Source: a virus
Virus record (IMG/VR): IMGVR_UViG_3300031259_000409
Span: 1 to 36,146 of that record
Strand: one strand, 5' to 3'
Length of the DNA: 36,146 bases
Numbering within the stretch: the stretch's first letter is position 1; the number at the start of each line of letters is the position of its first letter. Positions 30,402-36,146 of this stretch are shown piece by piece. A program made the position numbers and the translations under genes. The notes below the pieces were generated by a model. It saw only the letters and a list, made by a program, of their open reading frames with translations, did no database searches and was not told the origin of the DNA.

Positions 30402-31214
30402 CTAACCGGGGAGTGGGTTATCCGAGGAGCTGCCCGGCTCAGAAGATGTCTCCGAGTCCGCCTGTTTCGCAGAATCTTGTGAATGTTCCCCATCCTGAGA
30501 TGTCAAGGTAGGGTCCGCTGTCGCTTCCGGCGCGGCCTCCTTTGCGGCCGTCGCATCGGCAATGCCCTGCAACTGCTTGTCGATCCCCTCGGTTGTCGTG
30601 GCGAGTTCCGCCTTTACCGCTGCCAACTCGGATTCAAGCTCCGCAATCTTCTCCCGGTGCGTCTTGATGAGCAAGCCCTGCTGCTCGATGATCGCGGCGG
30701 CGGCCTTGAGGTTCGGGCTGGGCTCGTCCGATGTCGGCTCCTGCGGGGGCGTTGGCTCAGGCTTCCTCAAGAGAATCTCTTGCAGCAGCGTGTTCGCGCT
30801 GATGATTGTGCCCTGCGGCGAAATCTCCATGCCCGGCGCGATAATGGCAACCGTCTTGGAAAGTTCAACCAGGTGCGGCATGATACTAACGACAAACTCT
30901 TCATCGAATGTCATGGCTCCAGCCTGCACTACAACCTGCTCGGCGGCCTCTTCCGAAGGCTCACTGGCGGTGGGCAATACAGGCTCAGGCAAATCCTTCC
31001 ACCCGAACTTCTTCCCATCGGTCAGCGGGGTTACGAAGTCTTTCTTGATAGCCGCGTCAACGCTCTGGCCGCCCATGGCCGTGGCCTCATGCGCCGGGTC
31101 AAGGTAGAAAACCACAAGATGCTCGCCGTCGGCCTGCTCGACCGATTGCACGACGAGTGCATTGACCAAGACATCATTGAGCGCCAACAAAACTACCTGA
31201 CCATACTTCTTCAT
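30402..31214 (-). CDS. Coiled-coil protein between portal and scaffold (270 residues)
   Basis: ATG 31214 follows AGTAGGACGAA and lies 6 bases after the portal stop. The N-terminal ~60 residues form an alpha/beta domain (KKYGQVVLLALNDVLVNALV; EHLVVFYLDPAHEATAMGG). A helical middle (DEEFVVSIMPHLVELSKTVA) is followed by a strong coiled coil (THREKIAELESELAAVKAEL, ~195-225). The tail is Ser/Glu/Asp-rich, probably disordered. No enzymatic motif is seen. Genes at this position in podoviruses are often of unknown function or assembly cofactors; I cannot be more specific. Confidence 0.68.
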   Translation of the reverse strand: MKKYGQVVLLALNDVLVNALVVQSVEQADGEHLVVFYLDPAHEATAMGGQSVDAAIKKDFVTPLTDGKKFGWKDLPEPVLPTASEPSEEAAEQVVVQAGAMTFDEEFVVSIMPHLVELSKTVAIIAPGMEISPQGTIISANTLLQEILLRKPEPTPPQEPTSDEPSPNLKAAAAIIEQQGLLIKTHREKIAELESELAAVKAELATTTEGIDKQLQGIADATAAKEAAPEATADPTLTSQDGEHSQDSAKQADSETSSEPGSSSDNPLPG

Positions 31215-31220
31215 TTCGTC

Positions 31221-33770
31221 CTACTTTCCTTCGGCTTGCGCCAGTTTGGAGGCCATGTCGAGGATGCCTTTTCCGGCGGTGACCTGGGCCGCCTCTGATC
31301 CATTTTGCCCGAGAGGCGGCAAGTGGCTGATCCTCTTCAGATTTTCTACCTGATCGGCTGCATCCTGCAACAACAATTTCTTTGCGGCCTCCATTGTCGG
31401 GTCAGGAGGCGGTGGCGGCGGCGCACCGGCGGCCTTTACCTTCATTGACCTTTGCGCTTCCGCTGCGGCCTCTGCTGCTTCCATCTGGACCGCCATCGCG
31501 TAATATGCTTTGGTCCGCTCCCAGCCACCTGGGTTCGACTTCTTGTAGTCGCCATTCTCCTGCCAGTAGAGGCGCATCGTATCGCGCAGCGTTGGGAAGT
31601 CCTCGACCTCCTGCTCTGGCGTAACCGGCAACTGATTGACCTGCTGGCCGCTCTGCGGGTCGATTACCGCGATGTAGTCGTTCTCCATGAGGACGCCAAT
31701 TGCTTGCAGTGTCCTTGACCGCTGTGCAGCCTTGGGAAGTACAGCTCCCGGCGGTCCAAGGATAGCAATGGCCATTTCCTGATTCGGAACACACTCCATC
31801 ATCTCGGTTGCTATCGGATTGCCTTCGCCGGCCATCTTAACGAAGTTACTCAGCGTCTCTCGGACCTGCTCAGGCGTCTGTGGGAGGCCCTGGTCGATGT
31901 CCTGATAGACCTTGATGTGCCCCTGCATCTTGTTCCAGTTCACATAGTTGTTCCGGAACTCAGAGCCGTTGGACTGAATTACATCCCAGATTTCCCCAAC
32001 TGCGCCGGCCTTCATCAGATTCTGGAGGCACTCAAGCGCGTTCTGTGCCGCGGTCGCGTGCTCGCTCTTGACTCCTTTCCAGTAGATGTTAAGGCGGCTC
32101 AGTGCAGTGTTGAGCGACTGCTCCTGGCCTGATGCTGTCTCGATGCCCTTCTGTCCACCGCCTCCAAAGGTTTGCGGTGTCACTCCCGAGATGGTCTCGG
32201 CCATCTGAATCAGCATCGGCGGGTAGTTGAAGACCTGGGGGTCAAGCTCAAACTTGAACTGCATGATGGCGTCCTGGATTGGCTTATCAATTCCAGCGCC
32301 CTTGGTCTGGATGCCATTGAGAACGCCTGGCGACATTACGCGGCCCGCCATCTCGCGCCGGTCGATTTTGCTCGCGTCATAGATCGTCATGCCCGCGGCG
32401 CATCGCTCGATCCAGTCGTCAATCAGGTCCATCACGTCATTCAGCCGGATATTGAACGGCACCACCAGGTCAGCAATCGACTCTGGGTACATGCCCACGT
32501 TCTCATGGAGAACACAGGCTGACCACTCTTTTGGAAGATTAGCTTTCCGCACATCCGCAACAACTGTGCCGATGAGCGTTACCTTTGCACCATCGGGGAA
32601 GTTGTCGTGCATCCATGCGGCGAACGTCTCATCTCCGCAGCGGCCGTAGGAGCTTGGCTGCATCCAGTTTTGGCTTAAAGTCGGCTTTTCGTTCTGGCTG
32701 TCGGTCGTGTAGCCCCAGCCCATAGAGGTTATTTCGCTGCGGCGCAACTTCTCGAAGGATGCGTTTGGCGTAGTGGCAAGCTCGTCGCCTTCAGTGATCT
32801 GCTTGAAGATCGCCGGATAAGTTAGGCGAAGAGCGCCAATGTCGATTTCCTGATCGAAACTTAGCGTTGGCGTATGTTCGATGCACTGAGCCATCGGGTC
32901 AACATCGATTTCCATTGGCCCGTGGACGCTCCACTTGACCATTGCCTTGGGAACACGCTTCTGGCCGACAATGCCAGTCTCCTGGCTCGCCTCAGCTCCG
33001 TAGAAGGCTTCTGGCCCCAGCGGGGCACGGCAGGTGGGGCAACTCTTTGCCTGGTCAGCAGGAAATTGCGCAGCCGGCGTATCGGTCCCGCACTTGTAGC
33101 AGTGATAGCGGTCGGGCTTCTGGACTGGGATGGGGCCGAAGATGTCCTCATTGTCCCAGCCTGCCCAATCACCATCGAGAACCGCTCGCGTGTGCTTGAA
33201 ATAGACGCCGTAGAGATATAGGTTGTTGCTCTCGGACAATAGAATCTTGTCGCTTTTGTTCATCCGCTCGATGATCGAAATAGCTTCCTGAGACGCTTTA
33301 GCCGTGGTTACATCGGCGAGCACTTCGGCATTCTCAGGCTTCACGATGACGCTGGGGACTTCGCCCGCAATCACCGATGAGAAGCCACCCTCAAGCATTT
33401 GAGTGATGTTGTTGCCGTACTTCTCGAGATAAGTGTCCTCGGCCTCAGCCTTGCCGTTTTGCCGGTTCCAGGCGAGCACGTCGACGTAGGTGTTGCCGCT
33501 TGGGTCGTACTCGATGAGCTGGCTGCCGCGAAACATCAGGACGTTGCGTGTCCATCGGGGGAAGTGAAGAAGGCGATTCGGGGCCCATCCAGTGCGGTAG
33601 GTCGTGATCGTCTCGACCATCTTCTCTTTATAGCCCTTGGGGAACTGGAGTTCCTGCTCCTGTTGTTCGGGAGTCTCCAGTTGGGGATTGTCCGGCCCGT
33701 GGGCGAGGTCTGCGCCCCCTTGCTGTGGTGGTGCTGAATTTTGTCCCATCGTCACAGCAGGTGAGGCCAT
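31221..33770 (-). CDS. Portal protein with an internal zinc ribbon (849 residues)
   Basis: The family fit comes from size, position before the scaffold and capsid genes, and regions such as FPRWTRNVLMFRGSQLIEYD, FNIRLNDVMDLIDDWIERCA, ETISGVTPQTFGGGGQKGIE and SGQEQSLNTALSRLNIYWKG, typical of podoviral portals. The portal forms the dodecameric DNA channel to which terminase docks. At about 224-255 there is a complete zinc ribbon (YHCYKCGTD ... SCPTCRAPLGPEAF) with two CxxC pairs, unusual inside a portal core; it probably extends into the wing or clip. The C-terminus is helical and Ala/Gln-rich with a PPPPPP stretch. The start at 33770 is 4 bases after the preceding stop, with AAGGGGA 12 bases upstream, so coupling is likely. 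Confidence 0.85.
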   Translation of the reverse strand: MASPAVTMGQNSAPPQQGGADLAHGPDNPQLETPEQQEQELQFPKGYKEKMVETITTYRTGWAPNRLLHFPRWTRNVLMFRGSQLIEYDPSGNTYVDVLAWNRQNGKAEAEDTYLEKYGNNITQMLEGGFSSVIAGEVPSVIVKPENAEVLADVTTAKASQEAISIIERMNKSDKILLSESNNLYLYGVYFKHTRAVLDGDWAGWDNEDIFGPIPVQKPDRYHCYKCGTDTPAAQFPADQAKSCPTCRAPLGPEAFYGAEASQETGIVGQKRVPKAMVKWSVHGPMEIDVDPMAQCIEHTPTLSFDQEIDIGALRLTYPAIFKQITEGDELATTPNASFEKLRRSEITSMGWGYTTDSQNEKPTLSQNWMQPSSYGRCGDETFAAWMHDNFPDGAKVTLIGTVVADVRKANLPKEWSACVLHENVGMYPESIADLVVPFNIRLNDVMDLIDDWIERCAAGMTIYDASKIDRREMAGRVMSPGVLNGIQTKGAGIDKPIQDAIMQFKFELDPQVFNYPPMLIQMAETISGVTPQTFGGGGQKGIETASGQEQSLNTALSRLNIYWKGVKSEHATAAQNALECLQNLMKAGAVGEIWDVIQSNGSEFRNNYVNWNKMQGHIKVYQDIDQGLPQTPEQVRETLSNFVKMAGEGNPIATEMMECVPNQEMAIAILGPPGAVLPKAAQRSRTLQAIGVLMENDYIAVIDPQSGQQVNQLPVTPEQEVEDFPTLRDTMRLYWQENGDYKKSNPGGWERTKAYYAMAVQMEAAEAAAEAQRSMKVKAAGAPPPPPPDPTMEAAKKLLLQDAADQVENLKRISHLPPLGQNGSEAAQVTAGKGILDMASKLAQAEGK

Positions 33771-33773
33771 TGG

Positions 33774-34049
33774 CTACGCTTTCCCCTTGTTGGCTTGCTG
33801 CTCTTTGAAGCGAATGTCGGCTTTGCGGCGGAAATCTGCGCGAATCTCAGCGCCCAGTCTCCGGTGCGGCTTTTGCGGCTCAATCGGCTTTTCATCCGGA
33901 TTCGCAACCGGCGGGCCTGCGATGATCTGCTTGTTGAGGTCGAGAAGTTCGGCGTTGACGTTCAGCAGTTCTTCGATACGCTGCTCCCGGTCCAGAAGCC
34001 GCTTCTCAGCAAGTTCCAAGCGCCAGCGAGATACCCAGGGCCATCTCAT
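33774..34049 (-). CDS. Hypothetical basic coiled-coil protein (91 residues)
   Basis: Start ATG 34049 (MRWPWVSRWRLELAEKRLLD) shares one base with the upstream TGA and has AAGGA 6 bases before it; a longer in-frame start at 34127 would overlap the KTSC gene. Residues ~8-45 form an amphipathic coiled coil (REQRIEELLNVNAELLDLN). A Pro-rich spacer and a basic end (RRLGAEIRADFRRKADIRF) follow. The arrangement recalls small membrane-anchored or lysis accessory proteins, but no signal peptide or convincing membrane helix is visible. It lies directly upstream of the portal. Confidence 0.6.
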   Translation of the reverse strand: MRWPWVSRWRLELAEKRLLDREQRIEELLNVNAELLDLNKQIIAGPPVANPDEKPIEPQKPHRRLGAEIRADFRRKADIRFKEQQANKGKA

Positions 34050-34249
34050 CAGAGTTCCTTGTACTTTCCGCGAATGTGCTTGTTGTAAAATTCGCCCTTG
34101 CTCGATGCGGCCTGAAATGCTTCCCATATCGACCCAGGAACGCCCAGGTGGACAATCCTCTTGCCCTTGTTAGTTGTCACGGTCAGGAGGCCACCAGAGA
34201 AGTCGATACTGCCCACCCACGAGCTATTGACTTGAATTGGATTTGCCAT
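34049..34249 (-). CDS. KTSC-domain protein (66 residues)
   Basis: The start is ATG 34249 (MANPIQVNSSWVGSIDFSGG), just after the upstream stop; an earlier in-frame start at 34276 would overlap that gene. Nearly the whole protein is a KTSC domain: S-S-x-V-G-S-I-x-F, then LTVTTNKGKRIVHLGVPGSI, then the ending AASSKGEFYNKHIRGKY. KTSC is a small domain named for resemblance to the C-terminus of lysyl-tRNA synthetases; its S-K-G-x-[FY]-x-N-x2-I-[RK]-x-x-[FY] signature is visible here. The function of free-standing phage copies is unknown; nucleic acid binding has been suggested from structure. Confidence 0.82.
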   Translation of the reverse strand: MANPIQVNSSWVGSIDFSGGLLTVTTNKGKRIVHLGVPGSIWEAFQAASSKGEFYNKHIRGKYKEL

Positions 34250-34253
34250 GGAA

Positions 34254-34694
34254 CTAGAAATACTCCACGATCTCAACTGAGGTTGCTGTGCCAGTCAAAG
34301 AGCAGGCGTAGCAGAGGATCGTTGCCGTCGTCGCGCCAAGTCCGAAGCCTGGAGTTGGATTGGCAGCATTGGCGAAAGCATCTCCATAAGGACCGTGCGC
34401 GCTAATTTGGTTCCAGTTTTCAAAGCCGAGGTCTTCGGGCGCGATATTAGCCGAATATACCGGGCGCTGAAATACGGTAGTGAAGCCAGCAGCACTGTTG
34501 TCGTTCGGGATCTTGATCTGGTAGCCCTGTGAAGCCAGTGCTGCCGCAACACTGGAGCAAATACTTTCTCGAACTCTCCAGCCCTTGCAGGGTCCGGTCG
34601 CATAAATAGGAATGAACTTGGGATTGGCATTGTTTGCTGGCAGGTCGATGATTCGACGAGTGAGGTTAGGACCACCATTGTTGGGAATTGACAT
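34254..34694 (-). CDS. Hypothetical virion-associated protein (146 residues)
   Basis: AAGGAG lies 4 bases before ATG 34694. The sequence begins MSIPNNGGPNLTRRIIDLPA and contains short strands (KFIPIYATGPCKGWRVRESI; GYQIKIPNDNSAAGFTTVFQ) and a Gly/Ala/Thr-rich end (GFGLGATTATILCYAC) that looks beta-structured. It is placed between the lysis terminator and the portal unit, as the first gene of the morphogenesis operon. No family is recognised. Expression may be tuned by an inverted repeat in its leader (34703-34731) whose 3' arm runs into the SD. Confidence 0.62.
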   Translation of the reverse strand: MSIPNNGGPNLTRRIIDLPANNANPKFIPIYATGPCKGWRVRESICSSVAAALASQGYQIKIPNDNSAAGFTTVFQRPVYSANIAPEDLGFENWNQISAHGPYGDAFANAANPTPGFGLGATTATILCYACSLTGTATSVEIVEYF

Positions 34695-34702
34695 AAAACT
34701 CC

Positions 34703-34731
34703 TTTTTCCGTGCTAAAAGGTTGCGGAAAAA
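34703..34731 (-). promoter_or_regulatory. Inverted repeat adjoining the SD of the 34254-34694 gene
   Basis: On the minus strand TTTTTCCG (34731-34724) pairs perfectly with CGGAAAAA (34710-34703) around a 13-base loop. The 5' arm is also the T-tract of the terminator at 34727-34760, and the 3' arm overlaps the first bases of the SD AAGGAG. The two structures therefore share sequence, which could link read-through to translation start, but only the complementarity is seen. Confidence 0.45.
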
Positions 34732-34760
34732 CACCAAAGGGCACGACTGAAATCGTGCCC
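34727..34760 (-). terminator. Rho-independent terminator after the lysozyme gene
   Basis: On the minus strand GGGCACGA (34760-34753) pairs perfectly with TCGTGCCC (34746-34739), loop TTTCAG, followed by TTTGGTGTTTTT. It closes the lysis cassette 45 bases after the lysozyme stop and separates it from the morphogenesis genes. Confidence 0.83.
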
Positions 34761-34804
34761 CTCAATGGCTCTGGCTATTCTCCGCGACCTCCTTTTGGTT
34801 TGAT

Positions 34805-35260
34805 TTAACCGTTCTGTCCAGCCGTCCAGAGAGCCATCTCGGCTACTCTGCGAGCGTGGAGTGCTGCGTTTGGCTTTCCGCCTGCGTTGTCCCAGCGGGC
34901 TAGTTGAGCCTCCGCCCCTGCGTTGTCCCCAGCTACCAGCAAGCGCAGCAGGGTAGACGCCTTGAGGAAGTCGCCCATGTTGAAGCAGGCATCCGAGAGC
35001 GCGTCGAACTCGCCCTGGGATACCTGCCCAGCTTCAATCAATGCGCGGCATTCGGTGTTGACGATGTTGTCGGCCTTGGCTTTGTCCTGCAGGTACAGCG
35101 CATCGGCCTGGTCCTGGGTGATGCCTGCGGAGAAGTCCTCGCCTGCCACGATCAAGTGGCCGCGGCCGATGGTCGGATTGCCCACTGAATCAAGGTAGAC
35201 GTGCAGGACGTCACCTTCGTAGCTTTCCGTGATCGCGTTACCTTGTGGACTGGACTGCAT
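34805..35260 (-). CDS. Endolysin, GH24 lysozyme (T4-type muramidase)
   Basis: 151 residues, matching the compact phage lysozyme length. The catalytic Glu-8x-Asp-5x-Thr triad is visible in SYEGDVLHVYLDSVGNPTIG as Glu15, Asp24 and Thr30, followed by RGH, as in T4 lysozyme (Glu11, Asp20, Thr26). Later helices (QGEFDALSDACFNMGDFLKA; HARRVAEMALW) also fit GH24. It cleaves the MurNAc-GlcNAc bond of peptidoglycan. No N-terminal signal-anchor is present, so export should depend on the holin. ATG 35260 follows the stop of the previous gene by 5 bases without a clear SD, suggesting coupled translation. Confidence 0.93.
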   Translation of the reverse strand: MQSSPQGNAITESYEGDVLHVYLDSVGNPTIGRGHLIVAGEDFSAGITQDQADALYLQDKAKADNIVNTECRALIEAGQVSQGEFDALSDACFNMGDFLKASTLLRLLVAGDNAGAEAQLARWDNAGGKPNAALHARRVAEMALWTAGQNG

Positions 35261-35265
35261 CGCTG

Positions 35266-35658
35266 CTACTTTGCTGCCGGTGCTGCCGGCCCGGTAGGGA
35301 CCGATGGAGCCGCCGCCGGCATAGCCGTCGCGACTGCTGCCATTACACCCTGTCCGAGCGCCTTGGCAGTTGCGACGACGTTAGCATCGAGCCCCAGGTT
35401 GAGCAACTTGGCTTCGGCCGCATCGCCGCCAGCATGCAGAAATGCTGCGATCTCACCTGCAACGGCAAATGCGCCCTTCTCCGCGGTCAACAGGAGAGGA
35501 CCATAGACTGGAACCTCCGCTGTGACGGCCTCAATGATCGGAGTGTCTTTGGCGATGACACCGAGGAGCGCGAGGGTCTTTTGCAGGACGCTAGCGAAGA
35601 AGTGCCCGATGTTCTTCCAGGGACTGACCTTTGCAGGTGCTGTTGTTGCTGTTGTCAT
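35266..35658 (-). CDS. Hypothetical lysis-region protein (130 residues)
   Basis: Start ATG 35658 (MTTATTAPAKVSPWKNIGHF) follows AAAGGAGG at 9 bases; the frame is open further upstream, but that part is an out-of-frame reading of the holin-like gene. The protein is Ala-rich and helical (FFASVLQKTLALLGVIAKDT; ALGQGVMAAVATAMPAAAPS) with a Pro/Ala C-terminus. Two moderately hydrophobic helices could associate with membranes, but neither is a clear transmembrane segment. Encoded between the holin-like protein and lysozyme, it may be a lysis accessory factor; no family is known. Its SD is enclosed in a 6-bp hairpin. Confidence 0.65.
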   Translation of the reverse strand: MTTATTAPAKVSPWKNIGHFFASVLQKTLALLGVIAKDTPIIEAVTAEVPVYGPLLLTAEKGAFAVAGEIAAFLHAGGDAAEAKLLNLGLDANVVATAKALGQGVMAAVATAMPAAAPSVPTGPAAPAAK

Positions 35659-35662
35659 GGTT

Positions 35663-35680
35663 GCCGCCTCCTTTGGCGGC
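35663..35680 (-). promoter_or_regulatory. Hairpin enclosing the SD of the lysis-region gene
   Basis: On the minus strand GCCGCC (35680-35675) pairs with GGCGGC (35668-35663) around the loop AAAGGA. The SD AAAGGAGG thus spans the loop and two bases of the stem, just before ATG 35658. There is no T-tract after it, so it looks like a translational control hairpin rather than a terminator. Its stem has the same GCCGCC/GGCGGC pairing as the terminator at 18644-18666. Confidence 0.55.
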
Positions 35681-35690
35681 TGTAAAACGA

Positions 35691-35888
35691 CTAAGGGTTT
35701 GAGGATGGGTCTTTGGCCAGCATGCCGAGTAGAGCGGTGGCCAGAGCCCCGATGAGGGTGATAACCGTCCCTGAGCCAGCCTTGCCGCCGCTGATGCCCT
35801 GTTGAGAGAGGACGCCGGCCACGATCACCGCGGCGGTCAGGATGCCGGTTGCTGAGGTTTTGGGGTGCGCGAGGAAGTTCTTGAACAT
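35691..35888 (-). CDS. Holin-like small membrane protein (65 residues)
   Basis: Two hydrophobic segments are visible: TGILTAAVIVAGVLSQQG (~14-31) and TVITLIGALATALLGMLA (~41-58), joined by a short Gly-rich turn (ISGGKAGSG), with a basic N-terminus (MFKNFLAHPK). This two-helix plan, the small size and the place two genes before lysozyme fit a class II holin, which permeabilises the inner membrane to release endolysin. A clear SD, AAGGAG, lies 7 bases before ATG 35888. Sequence alone cannot exclude another small membrane protein. Confidence 0.72.
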   Translation of the reverse strand: MFKNFLAHPKTSATGILTAAVIVAGVLSQQGISGGKAGSGTVITLIGALATALLGMLAKDPSSNP

Positions 35889-35912
35889 GAATTGTCTCCT
35901 TACAGTAGGGAT

Positions 35913-36146
35913 TTAGTGAACGTGCGATGCAATTACTGCCCACACCAGATGGAGTAATGATCCGGCAAGACTTAGACCGGCGCCCATCACCAACTTGATA
36001 GCAATGGCTTCCCATCTCTTTTGCGAACTCTCTATATTTGTCACTCGATCTTCAACCTGAGCAACCCTGGTCACGAGAGCAGGTTTTCCATTTCCCTTGT
36101 AGACCGTATCTTCGAGATCTCCAACGCGGCTTGCAAGTCCATCCAT
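35913..36146 (-). CDS. Coiled-coil plus membrane-anchor protein (may continue beyond window)
   Basis: The visible ATG coincides with the last three bases of the window, so the true start may lie outside. The first ~45 residues are heptad-like (VTRVAQVEDRVTNIESSQKR), and the end is a single membrane helix (LVMGAGLSLAGSLLHLVWAV) with a short His-containing tail. Coiled coil followed by one C-terminal membrane segment resembles XhlA-type and other phage lysis accessory proteins. Placement beside the holin-like gene supports a lysis role, by inference. Its stop is 24 bases before the holin-like ATG. Confidence 0.6.
   Translation of the reverse strand: MDGLASRVGDLEDTVYKGNGKPALVTRVAQVEDRVTNIESSQKRWEAIAIKLVMGAGLSLAGSLLHLVWAVIASHVH

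Noticed and set aside
35659-36015. N-terminal extension of the 35266-35658 gene
   Set aside because: It is an out-of-frame reading of the holin-like gene with Arg/His-rich composition; the SD and ATG at 35658 give the real start.
1-36146. tRNA genes
   Set aside because: No cloverleaf or GTTCRANNC/CCA pattern was noticed on reading; a dedicated scan was not possible.

Overview
The window is part of a tailed double-stranded DNA phage genome (or an assembled contig of one), most like a short-tailed podovirus. It carries a replicative helicase, both terminase subunits, portal, scaffold, major capsid protein, two tail-tube/nozzle proteins, a set of probable ejection proteins and a lysis cassette. 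No tail tape measure, sheath, integrase, repressor or phage RNA polymerase was seen. GC content is moderately high. The host cannot be named from the sequence; genes use code 11 with ATG, GTG and TTG starts and strong Shine-Dalgarno (SD) sites.

Layout. Positions 1-3630 are a plus-strand early/replication operon: a partial Lar-like zinc protein, a DnaB-type helicase, an HNH-AP2 homing endonuclease and six small genes, nearly all joined by ATGA or TTGA stop/start overlaps. Everything from 3633 to the right edge is on the minus strand and is read right to left. First comes a lysis region (coiled-coil membrane protein, holin-like protein, a 130-residue protein, GH24 lysozyme). Then come small virion-associated genes including a KTSC-domain protein, portal, a coiled-coil protein, scaffold, capsid, adaptor and tail proteins, probable ejection proteins ending in a 2716-residue giant, and TerS and TerL. 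The two operons converge at 3630/3633 with two bases between them. Four hairpin-plus-T-tract terminators divide the minus-strand operon.

The unusual content is the mobile endonucleases. Three paralogous HNH-AP2 genes (A at 1706, B at 23891, C at 19693) sit directly behind the stop codons of helicase or structural genes. Each is preceded by the same RNA architecture: a GTAG(A/C)ATGGGG box, a hairpin, a second hairpin holding the SD in its loop, and a long-range helix pairing the leader with the first codons of the gene. The primary sequences differ while the pairing is kept. A fourth HNH gene is coupled to copy C. A fifth is written in a shifted frame inside an apparently splicing-competent intein that interrupts the nuclease active-site motif of TerL; the intein frame stays open through the whole nested gene.

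Other points of note: a 2716-residue virion protein with a 2H-phosphoesterase-like module and a HAD-like module whose motifs are in permuted order; a zinc ribbon inside the portal; three Ig/Fn3-like repeats inside the nozzle protein; a likely -1 frameshift near 3300; and a 46-codon gene between the capsid terminator and the next virion gene.
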